The notes under the pieces were generated by a model. The model ran no database searches. It had not been told where the DNA came from and saw only the letters and a program-made list of their open reading frames with translations. From Rhabdaerophilum calidifontis (GTDB lineage Bacteria; Pseudomonadota; Alphaproteobacteria; Rhizobiales; Beijerinckiaceae), in NCBI RefSeq assembly GCF_008641065.1, contig NZ_VTRS01000001.1, positions 806,001 through 870,000 on the forward strand: a stretch of 64,000 bases of DNA, in the 5' to 3' direction. Position 1 is the stretch's first letter. The number at the start of each line of letters is the position of its first letter. This document shows, piece after piece, positions 1 through 10,707 of this stretch. The position numbers were made by a program, and so were the translations under genes.

Positions 1-936
1 CCGGTGCTGGCTCTGGCGCCGCCGGATCCGGGCCGCGTGCATGTGATCGAGGTTTCCTCCTACCAGATCGACCTCGCGCCCGCGCTGGCGCCGACGATCG
101 GCATCCTGCTCAACCTGACGCCGGATCATCTCGACCGGCACGGCGACATGGAACGCTATGCCGCGATCAAGGAGCGGCTCGTCCAGGCGGCGGATGCCGC
201 GATCATCGGCGTCGACGACGATCATTGCGAGGCGATCGCGGTCCGGCTCGAGCATTCCGGCAAGCCGACGATCCGGATCTCGCTCGCCGAAACGCTCGGC
301 GCCGGCATCCATGTGCGCGGCCGCGAGATCTTCGCCTGGCGCGGGCATGGGCGCAAACTCGCGGATCTGACGGGCATTGCGGCGCTGCGCGGTGACCACA
401 ACGCGCAGAACGCCGCCGCCGCCATCGCCGCCTGCCTGCGGCTGGGGCTGACGGAGGCGGAAATCCAGGCCGGGCTCCGGACCTTTCCTGGCCTGCCGCA
501 CCGGCTGGAGCAGGTGGGCCGGATCGGCCGGGCGCTCGCCATCAACGATTCCAAGGCAACCAATGCCGATTCGACCGAGAAGGCGCTGCTGGCCTTCGCG
601 CAAGGGGTGTTCTGGATCCTCGGCGGCAAGCCCAAGGCGGGGGGGATCGAGAGCCTGCGGCCGCTGTTCGGGCGGGTGGCGCGGGCCTATCTGATCGGCG
701 AGGCGGCCCCGGCCTTCGCCGAGACGCTGCGCGGCGCGGTGCCGTTCGAGATCGCCGGCACGCTGGAGGCGGCGGTTGCGGCGGCGGCCCGCGACGCGAT
801 GACATCGGATTTCAACGAACCGGTAATTCTTCTTTCACCTTCTTGCGCCTCCTTTGATCAGTTTCCGAATTTCGAGGTTCGCGGACAGCGCTTCTGCGAG
901 CTGGCTGCAGCGATGCCGGGTTTTTCGGCGGTCTGA
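1..936 (+). CDS. murD: UDP-N-acetylmuramoylalanine--D-glutamate ligase (5' truncated)
   Basis: Cytoplasmic ATP-dependent ligase that adds D-Glu to UDP-MurNAc-L-Ala in peptidoglycan precursor synthesis. The window begins inside the gene: the frame is open from base 1, and the GTG at position 4 is an internal codon, since about a third of a normal ~460-residue MurD (N-terminal Rossmann domain and P-loop) is missing. What remains shows the Mur-ligase central and C-terminal signatures: [55 protein letters not shown] and [19 protein letters not shown]. It stops 35 bases before ftsW on the same strand, as expected in a dcw cluster. Identification is secure; only the N-terminus cannot be assessed. 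Confidence 0.97.
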   Translation, partial: PVLALAPPDPGRVHVIEVSSYQIDLAPALAPTIGILLNLTPDHLDRHGDMERYAAIKERLVQAADAAIIGVDDDHCEAIAVRLEHSGKPTIRISLAETLGAGIHVRGREIFAWRGHGRKLADLTGIAALRGDHNAQNAAAAIAACLRLGLTEAEIQAGLRTFPGLPHRLEQVGRIGRALAINDSKATNADSTEKALLAFAQGVFWILGGKPKAGGIESLRPLFGRVARAYLIGEAAPAFAETLRGAVPFEIAGTLEAAVAAAARDAMTSDFNEPVILLSPSCASFDQFPNFEVRGQRFCELAAAMPGFSAV

Positions 937-971
937 ACGGGAGCGGGGCGCCGCTCTTCGAGGGAGGGGCG

Positions 972-2150
972 ATGGTCACGCGTGCAGAACGCACCGCCTT
1001 CGGCGAGTGGTGGTGGACGGTCGACCGCTGGCTGCTGTTCTCGTTCGTGGCGCTGATGGTGGCGGGGTTCCTGTTCGGGCTCGCGGCCTATCCGCCGGTT
1101 GCGAACAAGCTCGGGCTGCCGACCTTCCATTTCGTCAACCGCCAGGCGATGTTCCTGCTCGTCGCCGGCGCGATCATGACGGGGATCTCGTTCCTCGATC
1201 CGCGCCAGGTGCGGCGGCTGGCGCTGATCATCTTCATCGCCAGCTTCGCGCTCGTCGTCGCGACGCTGTTCTACGGCGCCGAGGTCAAGGGCGCGCGGCG
1301 CTGGATCAACCTGCCGGGCATGAGCCTCCAGCCTTCCGAGATCCTGAAGCCCGCCTTCGTCGTGCTGGCGGCCTGGGCGTTCTCGCAGCGTCACGTGCGC
1401 CGCGACATGCCCTCGACGCTGATCGCGCTGCTGATCCTGCCGCTGGTGGTGGCGCCGCTGATCCGCCAGCCCGATCTCGGCCAGACGATCCTCGTCGCGG
1501 CGGTGTGGTGCGCGCTGTTCTTCCTCGCGGGGCTGCATATCCTGTGGGTGATCGGGCTGATCGGCGTCGGCGCCGGCGGGCTCTATCTCGCCTATCAATT
1601 CCTGCCGCATGTGGCGGACCGAATCGACCGCTTCCTCAACAAGGGCAATGGCGACACGTTCCAGACCGACATGGCGCTCGAAAGCCTGGTCTCCGGCGGC
1701 TGGTTCGGGCGCGGACCGGGCGAGGGCGTGGTCAAGCGCTCGCTGCCGGACAGCCATACCGATTTCCTGTTCTCGGTGATCGGCGAGGAATTCGGAGCGG
1801 TCTTCTGCCTGGCCGTCGTCGCCGTGTTCGGCTTCATCGTGGTGCGCGGGCTGATCGTGTCGCGCAGCAATGCCGATCCCTTCTGCCGCATGGCCGGCGC
1901 CGGGCTGACGATGCTGTTCGGCCTGCAGGCGTTCATCAACATGGCGGTGAACCTGAACCTCATCCCGCCGAAGGGCATGACGCTGCCCTTCCTCTCCTAT
2001 GGCGGATCCTCGCTTCTCTCGATGGCGCTGGTGACGGGCTTTCTCCTCGCGCTCACCCGCCGCCGGCCCAAGGCGGCGCTGACGGAGCGCATGCCGGGCC
2101 CGGCGCTTGCGCCGAGGCCGTTCCCGGAAGGAAGGATCGCCCATGTCTGA
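972..2150 (+). CDS. ftsW: Peptidoglycan glycosyltransferase / lipid II-linked division protein FtsW
   Basis: Polytopic SEDS-family glycosyltransferase of the divisome that polymerises lipid II at the septum. The 392-residue product has about ten hydrophobic segments. The SEDS signatures are the KGARRWI segment (about residue 106), PSEILKPAF (about 121), a large extracytoplasmic loop with GGWFGRGPGEGVVK, and SHTDFLFSVIGEEFG. The start ATG follows a GAGGGAGGGG ribosome site. The last 8 bases overlap the start of murG. FtsW rather than RodA is inferred from the dcw position between murD and murG and from the length. Confidence 0.96.
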   Translation: MVTRAERTAFGEWWWTVDRWLLFSFVALMVAGFLFGLAAYPPVANKLGLPTFHFVNRQAMFLLVAGAIMTGISFLDPRQVRRLALIIFIASFALVVATLFYGAEVKGARRWINLPGMSLQPSEILKPAFVVLAAWAFSQRHVRRDMPSTLIALLILPLVVAPLIRQPDLGQTILVAAVWCALFFLAGLHILWVIGLIGVGAGGLYLAYQFLPHVADRIDRFLNKGNGDTFQTDMALESLVSGGWFGRGPGEGVVKRSLPDSHTDFLFSVIGEEFGAVFCLAVVAVFGFIVVRGLIVSRSNADPFCRMAGAGLTMLFGLQAFINMAVNLNLIPPKGMTLPFLSYGGSSLLSMALVTGFLLALTRRRPKAALTERMPGPALAPRPFPEGRIAHV

Positions 2151-3243
2151 GATCGCGCAATCGCGCCCGGTTCTCCTCGCCGCCGGCGGCACCGGCGGCC
2201 ATCTCTTCCCGGCCGAGGCCCTGGCCGATGCGCTCGCCCAGAAGGGCGTGCGCGCCGAACTCGTCACCGACACCCGCGTCGAGGAATGGGTGAAGCGCTT
2301 CCCCGGCGACGTGCACACCATCGTCGCCGGCACCGTGACCGGCGGTGGGCTCGGCGCCAGGCTCCGCGGCGCCTGGCGGCTGTTCCGCGGCTACCGGCAA
2401 TCCGCCGCGCTGATTGCGCGGATCCGCCCGCGCGCGGTGATCGGCTTCGGCGGCTACCCGACCGTGCCGCCGCTGATCGCCGCGAGCCGCAAGGGCCTGC
2501 CGACGATGATCCACGAGGGGAACGCGGTGATGGGGCGCGCGAACCGCTTCCTCGCGCCGCGCGTGACGCGGATCGCAACCGGGTTCCCGCTGCGCGACGA
2601 CGCCTTCCCCGACAAGACCGTGCTGACCGGCAACCCGGTGCGGCGGCCGGTTCTGCACGCCGCCGAGACGCCGTTCCCGACCCTCGCCCCCGGCGGTACG
2701 CTGCGCCTGATCGTGTTCGGCGGCAGCCAGGGCGCGCGGGTGATGAGCGACGTGGTGCCGAACGCGCTCCAGAACCTGCCGGAGGAGGCGCGGGCGCGGA
2801 TCCATATCACGCAGCAGGCGCGCGACGAGGACGTGTTCCGCGTCAACAAACTCTACGAGAAGCTCGGAATCGCGCATGTGGTCGAGAATTTCTTCGACGA
2901 CCTGCCGAAGCGCATCGCCGAGAGCCATCTCGTGATCGCCCGTGCGGGCGCCTCGACGGTTTCGGAACTGGCGGTGATCGGCCGGCCGGCGGTGCTGGTG
3001 CCGCTGCCCGGCGCGCTCGACCAGGATCAGGCCGCGAATGGCGAGGTGCTGGCCGCGGCCGGCGGCGCCGTGGTGATGCCGCAATCGAGCTTCACCCCGG
3101 TTTCGCTCGCCGAGCTGCTCGAGCGCATGATGGACGACCCGGCCCGCCTCGAACGCATGGCGGGGGCGGCGAAATCGATCGGCGTCAGCAACGCGGCCGC
3201 CCGGCTCGCCGGCGAGGTTCTTTCCATTCTGGCGCCCGCCTGA
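2143..3243 (+). CDS. murG: UDP-GlcNAc:undecaprenyl-PP-MurNAc-pentapeptide GlcNAc transferase MurG
   Basis: Membrane-associated GT-B glycosyltransferase that converts lipid I to lipid II on the cytoplasmic face. The ATG at 2143 is preferred over an upstream in-frame TTG because it has a GGAAGGAAGG site just before it and gives the family N-terminus; it overlaps the ftsW stop by 8 bases. The 366-residue product shows the glycine-rich donor/acceptor loops [14 protein letters not shown] (about residue 10) and [23 protein letters not shown], and the C-terminal [17 protein letters not shown] and [13 protein letters not shown] segments that bind UDP-GlcNAc. Length is normal. Confidence 0.97.
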   Translation: MSEIAQSRPVLLAAGGTGGHLFPAEALADALAQKGVRAELVTDTRVEEWVKRFPGDVHTIVAGTVTGGGLGARLRGAWRLFRGYRQSAALIARIRPRAVIGFGGYPTVPPLIAASRKGLPTMIHEGNAVMGRANRFLAPRVTRIATGFPLRDDAFPDKTVLTGNPVRRPVLHAAETPFPTLAPGGTLRLIVFGGSQGARVMSDVVPNALQNLPEEARARIHITQQARDEDVFRVNKLYEKLGIAHVVENFFDDLPKRIAESHLVIARAGASTVSELAVIGRPAVLVPLPGALDQDQAANGEVLAAAGGAVVMPQSSFTPVSLAELLERMMDDPARLERMAGAAKSIGVSNAAARLAGEVLSILAPA

Positions 3244-3313
3244 TAACGGCGTGCCATGCCCGCCGGTCCGGCGGGGACTTTCGAAAGGGCCGGCCCGCGC
3301 GGCCGGAGACGCC

Positions 3314-4735
3314 ATGCAGCCAGCCATGAAGATCCCGCGCGAGACCGGGCCGATCCATTTCATCGGGATCGGCGGCATCGGGATGAGCGGCATCGCCGAG
3401 GTGCTCGCCAATCTCGGCTACACGGTGCAGGGCTCGGATGCCGCCGACAACGCCAATGTCAAGCGCCTGCGCGACAAGGGCATCACCTGCTTCGTCGGCC
3501 ATCGCGCCGAGAATCTCGGCCGGGCGGCGGTGGTCGTGGTCTCGACCGCGATCCGGCGTGACAATCCCGAACTGATGGCGGCGCGGGCGAACCGCATCCC
3601 GGTGGTGCGGCGTGCCGAGATGCTGGCGGAGATCATGCGCTTCAAGTCCTGCGTCGCCATCGCCGGCACGCATGGCAAGACGACGACGACGAGCCTCGTC
3701 GCGACGCTGCTCGATCGGGGCGGCCTCGATCCGACCGTGATCAATGGCGGCATCATCAACGCCTATGGCACCAATGCCCGCCTCGGCGAGGGGCAATGGA
3801 TGGTCGTGGAGGCGGACGAGAGCGACGGAACCTTCCTCCGGCTGCCGGCCGATATCGCGATCATCACGAATATCGATCCCGAGCATCTCGACCATTTCGG
3901 CACGTTCGACGCGATCAAGAAGGCGTTCCGGACCCTGGTCGACAACCTGCCCTTCTACGGCTTCGCGGTGATGTGCATCGATCACCAGACGGTGCAGGAA
4001 CTCGTCGGCCAGATCGAGGACCGGCGCGTCATCACCTATGGCGAGAACCCGCAGGCCGATGTGCGGCTGATGGATATCGACCTTTCCGGCGGGCGGTGCC
4101 GCTTCCGTGTCGTGATCCGCGACCGCAAGAGTGGCCGCGAAACCAGCATCTCCGATCTCGTCCTGCCGATGCCCGGCCATCACAACGCGCTCAACGCGAC
4201 GGCGGCGATCGCGGTGGCCTATGAACTCGGGCTCGCGCCGGGCACCATCCGCCACGGGCTCGCGGGGTTCGGCGGCGTCAAGCGCCGCTTCACCCGCACG
4301 GGGGAATGGAACGGTGTCGCGATCTTCGACGATTACGGCCATCATCCGGTGGAGATCGCGGCGGTGCTGCGCGCCGCGCGCGCCTCGACCGGGGGGCAGG
4401 TGATCGCCATCGTCCAGCCGCACCGCTATTCGCGGCTCGCCTCGCTGTTCACCGAATTCTCTCGCTGCTTCAACGAGGCGGATATCGTGATGGTGGCCGA
4501 GACCTATGCCGCGGGCGAAGCGCCGATCCCCGGCGCCGACCGCGACGGCCTCGTGGCCGGAATCCGCGCCCATGGCCATCGCCATGTCATTGCGCTTGAC
4601 GGGCCGGAGGCCATCGCCGGCCATGTCCGCGCGCTGGCGCGGCCGGGGGATTACGTCGTCTTCCTCGGCGCCGGCAACATCACGCAATGGGCCTATGCCC
4701 TGCCGGGAGAATTGGCGGCGGGCGAGGCCGGCTGA
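3314..4735 (+). CDS. murC: UDP-N-acetylmuramate--L-alanine ligase
   Basis: Cytoplasmic ligase that adds L-Ala to UDP-MurNAc, the first amino acid of the stem peptide. The start at ATG 3314 has GGAG six bases upstream; the longer in-frame reading from 3251 adds residues not seen in the family, and ATG 3326 is a possible alternative. The 473-residue product has the N-terminal [10 protein letters not shown] nucleotide loop, ATP loop [53 protein letters not shown] and VQPHRYSR, all in the expected order. The stop overlaps the murB start (TGATG), implying translational coupling. Confidence 0.97.
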   Translation: MQPAMKIPRETGPIHFIGIGGIGMSGIAEVLANLGYTVQGSDAADNANVKRLRDKGITCFVGHRAENLGRAAVVVVSTAIRRDNPELMAARANRIPVVRRAEMLAEIMRFKSCVAIAGTHGKTTTTSLVATLLDRGGLDPTVINGGIINAYGTNARLGEGQWMVVEADESDGTFLRLPADIAIITNIDPEHLDHFGTFDAIKKAFRTLVDNLPFYGFAVMCIDHQTVQELVGQIEDRRVITYGENPQADVRLMDIDLSGGRCRFRVVIRDRKSGRETSISDLVLPMPGHHNALNATAAIAVAYELGLAPGTIRHGLAGFGGVKRRFTRTGEWNGVAIFDDYGHHPVEIAAVLRAARASTGGQVIAIVQPHRYSRLASLFTEFSRCFNEADIVMVAETYAAGEAPIPGADRDGLVAGIRAHGHRHVIALDGPEAIAGHVRALARPGDYVVFLGAGNITQWAYALPGELAAGEAG

Positions 4736-5676
4736 TGGGTTTCGCGGATATCACCCCCTCTCTCCGGGCGGTCATGCCCGATCTGCGGGGGCGGCTCATC
4801 GCCAACGAGCCGCTGGCGCCGTTCACCTGGCTGCGCGTCGGCGGCCCGGCGCAGGCGCTGTTTACCCCGGCGGATGTCGAGGATCTCGCCTATTTCCTCC
4901 TCAACCTGCCGGCGGAAGTGCCGGTGACGGTGATCGGGCTCGCCTCGAACATGATCATCCGCGACGGCGGGGTGCCGGGCGTGGTGATCCGCTTCTCGCC
5001 GCGAGCGTTCGGCCATATCGCGGTCGAGCCGGGGCACCGCATCCGCGCCGGCGCCTTCGCGGCGGATCGGAAGGTTGCGCTCGCGGCGGCGGAAGCAGGG
5101 ATCGGCGGGCTCGAATTCCTGTTCGGCATTCCCGGCTCGATCGGCGGCGCCTTGCGCATGAATGCCGGCACCCGCTCGAATACCAATCCGGAGATCGAGG
5201 GCGAGACCTGCGAGCGCTTCGTGGCGGCGCAGGCCGTGACCCGTGCCGGCGCCATCGTGACGCTCGGCCCGGAGGATATGAAATTCGCCTACCGGAGTTG
5301 CGGCGCCCCCGCCGATCTCGTGTTCACCGAGGCGCTGCTGCAGGGTTTTCCCCGCGCGCCGGAGGAGGTCCAGGCCATCAACCGCCGGGTCCAGGAGCAT
5401 CGCGAACGGGATCAGGAGACCAGGGTCCGCACGGCGGGTTCCACGTTCAAGAACCCGCCCGGTCATTCCTCCTGGCGGCTGATCCGCGATGCCGGCGGGC
5501 TCGACCTGCGCGTCGGGAAGGCGGAAATGTCGAAAAAGCACGCGAATTTCCTCATCGCGCATGAGGGGGCGAGCGCAGCGGATATCGAGACGCTCGGCGA
5601 GGAGATCCGCCGGCTCGTGCGCGCCCGCAGCGGCGTCGAACTCGAATGGGAAGTGAAACGGATCGGGGTCGCCTGA
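4735..5676 (+). CDS. murB: UDP-N-acetylenolpyruvoylglucosamine reductase
   Basis: FAD- and NADPH-dependent reductase that makes UDP-MurNAc from the enolpyruvyl intermediate. The 313-residue product has the FAD-binding PCMH-type domain: FTWLRVGGPA, GLASNMIIRDGG, FGIPGSIGGALRMNAG, then the C-terminal domain with the catalytic region TAGSTFKNPPG and KHANFLIA. The conserved Ser of GSTFKNP and the late Glu expected in the family are in place. It starts on the last base of the murC stop codon. Confidence 0.97.
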   Translation: MGFADITPSLRAVMPDLRGRLIANEPLAPFTWLRVGGPAQALFTPADVEDLAYFLLNLPAEVPVTVIGLASNMIIRDGGVPGVVIRFSPRAFGHIAVEPGHRIRAGAFAADRKVALAAAEAGIGGLEFLFGIPGSIGGALRMNAGTRSNTNPEIEGETCERFVAAQAVTRAGAIVTLGPEDMKFAYRSCGAPADLVFTEALLQGFPRAPEEVQAINRRVQEHRERDQETRVRTAGSTFKNPPGHSSWRLIRDAGGLDLRVGKAEMSKKHANFLIAHEGASAADIETLGEEIRRLVRARSGVELEWEVKRIGVA

Positions 5677-5694
5677 GCCGTAGAAGGAGGGTTC

Positions 5695-6621
5695 ATGCCC
5701 AAGCATGTCGCGGTTCTGATGGGCGGATGGGCGGCCGAGCGCCCGGTGAGCCTGAAATCCGGCGCCGCCTGCGCAGCCGCTCTGCGCGGGCGCGGCTATC
5801 GCGTCAGTGAGGTCGATGTCGGGCGCGACCTGGCGGCGGTGCTCACGGAACTCGGGCCGGATCTCGCCTTCAACGCGCTGCACGGCCCGTTCGGCGAGGA
5901 CGGAACCGTGCAGGGCCTGCTCGAGATCATGGGCCTGCCCTATACCCATTCCGGCGTGCTCGCCTCGGCGCTCGCCATGCGCAAGGACCGGGCGAAGACC
6001 GTGATGGCGGCGGCCGGGGTTCCGGTCGCGCAGGGCGTGACGGTGTCGCGCTTCGAACTGGCGAAGCGGCATCCGATGACGCCACCCTTCGTCGCGAAGC
6101 CGGTGGCCAACGGCTCCTCCTTCGGGGTGTTCATCGTCAAGGAGGGGCGGACGCATCCGCTCCAGGAACTCGGCCGCGACGATTGGCCGCTCGGCGAGGA
6201 GATGCTGGTCGAGGAATTCATTCCCGGCCGTGAACTCACCTGCGGCGTCATGGGCTATCGCGACGGCGCCCGGGCGCTCGATGTGATCGAGATCCTGCCC
6301 ACCGCCGGGCCGTTCTACGATTATGACGCAAAGTACGCTGCGGGCGGTTCAATTCACGTCCTGCCCGCATCGCTTAAACCAAATATTTACCAGCGCGTCC
6401 AAGAAATGGCAGTGAGGGCGCATGAGGCGCTCGGCTGCCGTGGCGTCTCGCGTGCCGACTTCCGTTACGACGAAACCAGCGACAGGCTGGTCTGTCTGGA
6501 AGTCAACACCCAGCCCGGAATGACCGAGACGTCGCTCGTGCCCGAACTCGCGGCCCATAGGGGCCTCAGCTTCGGCGAGCTCGTGGAATGGATGGTGGAG
6601 GACGCCTCTCTCGATCGGTGA
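5695..6621 (+). CDS. ddl: D-alanine--D-alanine ligase
   Basis: ATP-grasp ligase that makes the D-Ala-D-Ala dipeptide for the stem peptide terminus. The start ATG has a strong GAAGGAGG site four bases upstream. In 308 residues it shows the N-terminal NALHGPFGEDG segment, ATP-grasp residues KPVANGSSFGV and EEFIPGRELTCGV, DYDAKYAAGGS, the RADFRYD motif and the Mg-binding LEVNTQPGMTETSLVPE loop. Length matches DdlB-type enzymes, and dcw placement supports that assignment. Base composition dips between 6330 and 6410, though the protein there is normal. Confidence 0.97.
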   Translation: MPKHVAVLMGGWAAERPVSLKSGAACAAALRGRGYRVSEVDVGRDLAAVLTELGPDLAFNALHGPFGEDGTVQGLLEIMGLPYTHSGVLASALAMRKDRAKTVMAAAGVPVAQGVTVSRFELAKRHPMTPPFVAKPVANGSSFGVFIVKEGRTHPLQELGRDDWPLGEEMLVEEFIPGRELTCGVMGYRDGARALDVIEILPTAGPFYDYDAKYAAGGSIHVLPASLKPNIYQRVQEMAVRAHEALGCRGVSRADFRYDETSDRLVCLEVNTQPGMTETSLVPELAAHRGLSFGELVEWMVEDASLDR

Positions 6622-7505
6622 CAGGAGGATTCGGCCGAATCGCCGAGACCTTCGCGCTTTGGCGCGCCGATCGATCGGCCCGGCGCCGCGCCGCGACCGG
6701 CCTCCATATCCCGCGCGGCCTCGGCTCCTCCGCGGCGATCCTGTTCCTCGCCGCCTGCGGCGCGAGCGGCTTCGTGATCGGTGGCCATTACGACCAGATG
6801 CACGCCGAGCAGGGCCATGCTTCCGATCTTATCGCCCGCGCGCTCGGCTTCGGCATCCGTCACGTCACGGTGACGGGGGCGAGCGAACTCGCACCGGAGG
6901 AGGTGATCGCGCTGTCCGGGCTCGCCCCGCGCGCCTCGCTGCCCTTCCTCGACCCCAAGGCGCTCCAGGCCCGGCTTGCCGCCGTGCCGATGATCGCCGA
7001 AGCGTCGGTGACCAAACTCTATCCCGACCAGCTCGTGATCGCGATCCGCGAGCGCGTGCCCTATGCGCTCTGGCAGCAGGACGGCAAGGTGCAGGTGATC
7101 GCCGAGGATGGCACCGCGATCGAGGCGCTGACCGATCCGCGCTTCCTGCGGCTGCCGCATGTCGTCGGGCCCGAGGCCAATCTGCGCGTGAAGGAATTCG
7201 TCACGCTGATCGAGGCGGTGCCGGAACTGCGCGACCGGATCCGCGCCGGCATTCTGGTTTCGAAGCGGCGCTGGACGCTGAAGCTCAAGAACGGCGTCGA
7301 TGTGCAATTGCCCGAATCCCAGCCCGAGGCGGCGCTCCGGAGCTTCGCCGCGGTCGAGCGCGATTCGGGGCTCTCGGATCGCGCGGTGCTCGCCATCGAT
7401 CTGCGGCTGCCTGACCGGATCACCGTCCGCCTCACCGAGGAGGCGGCGGCCCAGCACCAGGATGTCATCCGCGAGAAGATCCGGAAATGGGGAGGGCGGG
7501 CATGA
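6588..7505 (+). CDS. ftsQ: Cell division protein FtsQ
   Basis: Bitopic divisome scaffold that links FtsB/FtsL to other division proteins. It has a short basic cytoplasmic N-terminus (ADRSARRRA), one membrane segment (about residues 45-68), a POTRA domain beginning at HVTVTGASELAPEEVIALSGL, then the beta domain with VPYALWQQDGKVQVIAEDG. Start choice is uncertain: ATG 6588 lies inside ddl, while GTG 6618 would overlap the ddl stop as GTGA and give 295 residues; neither has a strong ribosome site. The stop overlaps the ftsA ATG (ATGA). Confidence 0.92.
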   Translation: MDGGGRLSRSVTGGFGRIAETFALWRADRSARRRAATGLHIPRGLGSSAAILFLAACGASGFVIGGHYDQMHAEQGHASDLIARALGFGIRHVTVTGASELAPEEVIALSGLAPRASLPFLDPKALQARLAAVPMIAEASVTKLYPDQLVIAIRERVPYALWQQDGKVQVIAEDGTAIEALTDPRFLRLPHVVGPEANLRVKEFVTLIEAVPELRDRIRAGILVSKRRWTLKLKNGVDVQLPESQPEAALRSFAAVERDSGLSDRAVLAIDLRLPDRITVRLTEEAAAQHQDVIREKIRKWGGRA

Positions 7506-8830
7506 AGCGTTCGCCTTCCATCCTTGCACCGCGCATCCGCCCCATCCCGCCGAGCAAGAGCGCGATCCTCTCGACGCTCGATGTCGGCACCTCGAAGGTC
7601 GTGTGCCTGATCGCGCGGCTCGACCCGGTCGAGGGCTCGGACGTGCTTTCGGGTCGCACCCACCGGATGCGGATCCTCGGCATCGGCCACCAGCGCTCGC
7701 GCGGGATCAAGGGCGGCACCGTCGTCGATCTCGCCGGGGCGGAGAAGGCGATCCGGCTCGCGGTCGATTCCGCGGAGCGCATGGCCGGGGTGCAGGTGAC
7801 GAGTGCGCTCGTCAACATCACCGGCGGGCGGATCGGCTCGCACCATTTCTCCGGCCGGGTGATGCTCAACCGCCGCAATGTCGACGAACGCGACATCACC
7901 CGCGTCATCGAGGTCGCGTCGAGCCACGCGCAGGATGCGGGGCGCTCGATCCTGCACGCGCTGCCGGTCGGCTATTCGCTCGACGGCGCGGCCGGCATCC
8001 ACGAGCCGAAAGGCATGGTCGGGGAGACGCTCGGCGTCGATCTGCACATCGTCTCCTGCGATCCGCTCGCGGCGCATAACCTGATGCTCGCGGTGGAGCG
8101 CGGCCATCTCGCGGTGGAGGCGCTGGTCGCCACCCCCTATGCATCCGCGCTCTCCACGCTGTGCGACGACGAGGCCGAACTCGGCGCCGTGGTGCTCGAT
8201 ATCGGCGGCGGCACGACCTCCCTTGCGGTGTTCCACCAGGGGCATCTCGTCCATGCCGATGCGATCGCGGTCGGCGGCAATTACATCACGCTCGACATCG
8301 CGCGCGGGCTCTCGATGCGGCTCGATGATGCCGAGAAGCTCAAATGCCGTTTCGCCTCCTGCATCGAGACCGAGGCGGACAGCCGCGACATCCTCTCGAT
8401 CCGCCAGGTCGGCGCCGATGACCGCGACCAGAGCCATGCGATGCCGCTCGGCCATCTCACCCGCATCGTGCGGCCGCGCGCCGACGAGATCATCGATTTC
8501 GTGCGCGAGCGGCTGGAGAAGGCGGGTTTCCGCATCAGCCGCGGCCAGCACGTGATCCTGACCGGCGGCACGGCGCAGCTCGGCGGGCTCGCCGATCTCG
8601 CGCGCCGTGCCTTCGGCACCCAGGTGCGGCTCGCGCGGCCGGTCGGCGTGCAGGGCCTGCCGGAAGCGGCGAAGAGCCCGGCCTTCGCCGCCGCCGTGGG
8701 GCTTCTCGTCTATCCGCAGGTCGCGGGGCGCGAGAGCTTCGAGGCGGGGCGCGGGGCGGGCGGCCTGCCGCTCACCGGCACCGGCGGCTACATCGCCCGG
8801 GTCGGGCAATGGCTCAGGGACAGTTTCTGA
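7502..8830 (+). CDS. ftsA: Cell division protein FtsA
   Basis: Actin-like ATPase that tethers FtsZ to the membrane. The ATG at 7502 follows a GGGGAGGG site and overlaps the ftsQ stop by 4 bases. In the 442-residue product the actin-fold phosphate loops are visible: [12 protein letters not shown] near residue 25 and [17 protein letters not shown] near 230, with the late adenosine loop [14 protein letters not shown]. The extreme C-terminus [11 protein letters not shown] is the amphipathic membrane-targeting helix. ftsZ follows after 49 bases. Confidence 0.96.
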   Translation: MKRSPSILAPRIRPIPPSKSAILSTLDVGTSKVVCLIARLDPVEGSDVLSGRTHRMRILGIGHQRSRGIKGGTVVDLAGAEKAIRLAVDSAERMAGVQVTSALVNITGGRIGSHHFSGRVMLNRRNVDERDITRVIEVASSHAQDAGRSILHALPVGYSLDGAAGIHEPKGMVGETLGVDLHIVSCDPLAAHNLMLAVERGHLAVEALVATPYASALSTLCDDEAELGAVVLDIGGGTTSLAVFHQGHLVHADAIAVGGNYITLDIARGLSMRLDDAEKLKCRFASCIETEADSRDILSIRQVGADDRDQSHAMPLGHLTRIVRPRADEIIDFVRERLEKAGFRISRGQHVILTGGTAQLGGLADLARRAFGTQVRLARPVGVQGLPEAAKSPAFAAAVGLLVYPQVAGRESFEAGRGAGGLPLTGTGGYIARVGQWLRDSF

Positions 8831-8879
8831 CGGGTATGGAATTCACCCCGGCTCCGGCCGGATGCGAAGAGGCAGAACA

Positions 8880-10592
8880 ATGACGATCACCATCAAAGCC
8901 CCCGACATCCGGGAACTCAAGCCGCGGATCACCGTGTTCGGCGTCGGCGGCGCGGGCGGCAACGCGGTCAACAACATGATCCGCTGCGGGCTCGCCGGCG
9001 TCGATTTCGTGGTCGCGAACACCGATGCCCAGGCGCTGCTGCTGAGCCAGGCGGAGCGCCGAATCCAGATGGGTATCCAGGTCACGGAAGGGCTCGGCGC
9101 CGGCTCGCAGCCGGAGGTCGGGCGCTCGGCCGCCGAGGAGGTGATCGACGAGATCCGCGACCAGCTCGCGCATGTGCACATGGCCTTCATCACCGCCGGC
9201 ATGGGCGGCGGCACCGGCACCGGCGCGGCGCCGGTCATCGCGCGGGTCGCGCGCGAGATGGGCATCCTCACCGTGGGGGTGGTGACGAAGCCGTTCCATT
9301 TCGAGGGGCAGCGCCGGATGCGGGTCGCCGAGGCGGGGATCGGTGAACTCCAGAAGGCGGTGGACACGCTGATCGTGATCCCCAACCAGAACCTGTTCCG
9401 CATCGCCAACGAGAAGACCACCTTCGCCGAAGCCTTCGCCATGGCCGACCAGGTGCTGCTCTCGGGGGTCGCCTCGGTGACCGATCTCATTGTCAAGCCG
9501 GGCCTGATCAACCTCGATTTCGCCGATGTCCGCGCCGTGATGCGCGACATGGGCAAGGCGATGATGGGGACGGGCGAAGCCTCCGGCGAGAACCGCGCCA
9601 TCCTGGCGGCGGAGGCAGCGATCGCCAATCCGCTCCTCGACGAGACCTCGATGAAGGGTGCGCGCGGCCTGCTGATCTCGATCACCGGCGGCGCCGACAT
9701 GAAGATCTACGAGGTTGACGAGGCGGCCAACCGCATCCGCGAGGAGGTGGATGTCGACGCCAACGTCATCTTCGGCGCGACGCAGGACGAGAGCCTCGAC
9801 GGCATCATCCGGGTGTCGGTGGTTGCGACCGGGCTCGACCCGGCGACCATCCGCGAGGAGGGTGGTGATCATGGCGCGACGATCGACCAGCGCCTGGCGC
9901 TGATGGCCGACCGGCTGCGCGCGCAGATGGCGAGCCGCTCCCAGCCGGCGCCCGTCCAGCCGGCCCAGATGCAACCGGTCCATGTGCAGCCGGCGCCCGT
10001 CCAGCCGGTTGCGGCCGCGCCGGTTCCGCCGCAGCCGGAGCCGGTCGCAATGGCGCATGACCTCGTCGTCGAGGCCGTGCAGACCCGCGCTGCCTTCTTC
10101 GCCCAGCCGGTGATGGAAGCGCCGGCGCCGGCCGAGGAGCCTGCCCAGGCCGACGAACCCTTCATCCCGCCGGTTCCGGAGCGGGCGCCGGTCCGGCCGC
10201 CGCGCATGCCGAGCGTCGATGACCTGCCGCGCCCGGCACAGGCCATGCTCTCGGCCTCGCGCGAGGAGGCCGTCGCCGCGCCGCCGGCGCCGGCCGAGAA
10301 GCGCATGACGCTGATGCAGCGCCTCGCCGCCGTGGGGCTCGGCGTCCGCCGCGAGGACGAACATGCCGAGCCGGCTCCGGCGGCCGCGCCTCCGGCGGAG
10401 GTCCCGGCCCAGCCGAGCGCGACGCATCAGATGTATGCCAAGCGTCCGGCCGCGCCGGCCCCCGCCGCCGCCCAGCCCTACCGGCCGGCCCAGGGCAGCC
10501 TCGACGCGCATGGCAGGGTGCCTGCCCCGACCCGATCCTTCGAGGACGACCAGCTGGAAATTCCCGCCTTCCTGCGCCGCCAGGCGAAGTGA
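8880..10592 (+). CDS. ftsZ: Cell division protein FtsZ with a long disordered linker
   Basis: Tubulin-like GTPase that forms the Z ring. ATG 8880 has GAAGAGG about seven bases upstream; the longer open frame from 8607 runs through ftsA and is rejected. The 570-residue protein has [13 protein letters not shown] (about residue 21), the tubulin signature GGGTGTG (109-115) and a conserved globular core to about residue 325. A long Pro/Ala/Gln-rich linker follows, with reiterated QPAPVQP-like segments near residues 355-385, then the conserved C-terminal peptide [13 protein letters not shown] that binds FtsA. Total length fits rhizobial FtsZ, longer than the ~380 residues in enterics. Confidence 0.97.
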   Translation: MTITIKAPDIRELKPRITVFGVGGAGGNAVNNMIRCGLAGVDFVVANTDAQALLLSQAERRIQMGIQVTEGLGAGSQPEVGRSAAEEVIDEIRDQLAHVHMAFITAGMGGGTGTGAAPVIARVAREMGILTVGVVTKPFHFEGQRRMRVAEAGIGELQKAVDTLIVIPNQNLFRIANEKTTFAEAFAMADQVLLSGVASVTDLIVKPGLINLDFADVRAVMRDMGKAMMGTGEASGENRAILAAEAAIANPLLDETSMKGARGLLISITGGADMKIYEVDEAANRIREEVDVDANVIFGATQDESLDGIIRVSVVATGLDPATIREEGGDHGATIDQRLALMADRLRAQMASRSQPAPVQPAQMQPVHVQPAPVQPVAAAPVPPQPEPVAMAHDLVVEAVQTRAAFFAQPVMEAPAPAEEPAQADEPFIPPVPERAPVRPPRMPSVDDLPRPAQAMLSASREEAVAAPPAPAEKRMTLMQRLAAVGLGVRREDEHAEPAPAAAPPAEVPAQPSATHQMYAKRPAAPAPAAAQPYRPAQGSLDAHGRVPAPTRSFEDDQLEIPAFLRRQAK

Positions 10593-10637
10593 TTTGTGAC
10601 GGTGGAATGAAAAAGCGGTGAACTGAATATTACGTCC

Positions 10638-10664
10638 CGGCCTGCCCTGGATTGCGGCAGGCCG
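10638..10664 (+). other. Stem-loop downstream of ftsZ, no U tract
   Basis: A 9-bp perfect inverted repeat (CGGCCTGCC with GGCAGGCCG) with a 9-base loop lies 46 bases after the ftsZ stop. No T run follows, so it is more likely an RNA-stability or processing hairpin, or a weak terminator, than a strong intrinsic terminator. Confidence 0.5.
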
Positions 10665-10698
10665 ATGGCAAAGCGTATGGAGTGATTGCATAAGCATC

Positions 10699-10707
10699 TG
10701 ATATAAA
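10699..10707 (+). promoter_or_regulatory. Extended -10 promoter candidate for lpxC
   Basis: In the AT-rich part of the 283-base ftsZ-lpxC gap lies TG-A-TATAAA, an extended -10 element (TATAAA at 10702-10707). No good -35 is seen 17 bases upstream. It would start transcription near 10714 and suggests lpxC can be expressed separately from the dcw genes. This is inference from motif match only. Confidence 0.4.

Noticed and set aside
8607-8879. N-terminal extension of FtsZ by 91 residues
   Set aside because: It runs through the end of ftsA in another frame; ATG 8880 has a ribosome site and the conserved FtsZ start.
9945-10040. Possible simple-sequence or CRISPR-like repeat
   Set aside because: The repetition is in codons for the Pro/Gln-rich FtsZ linker, without regular spacing or spacers.
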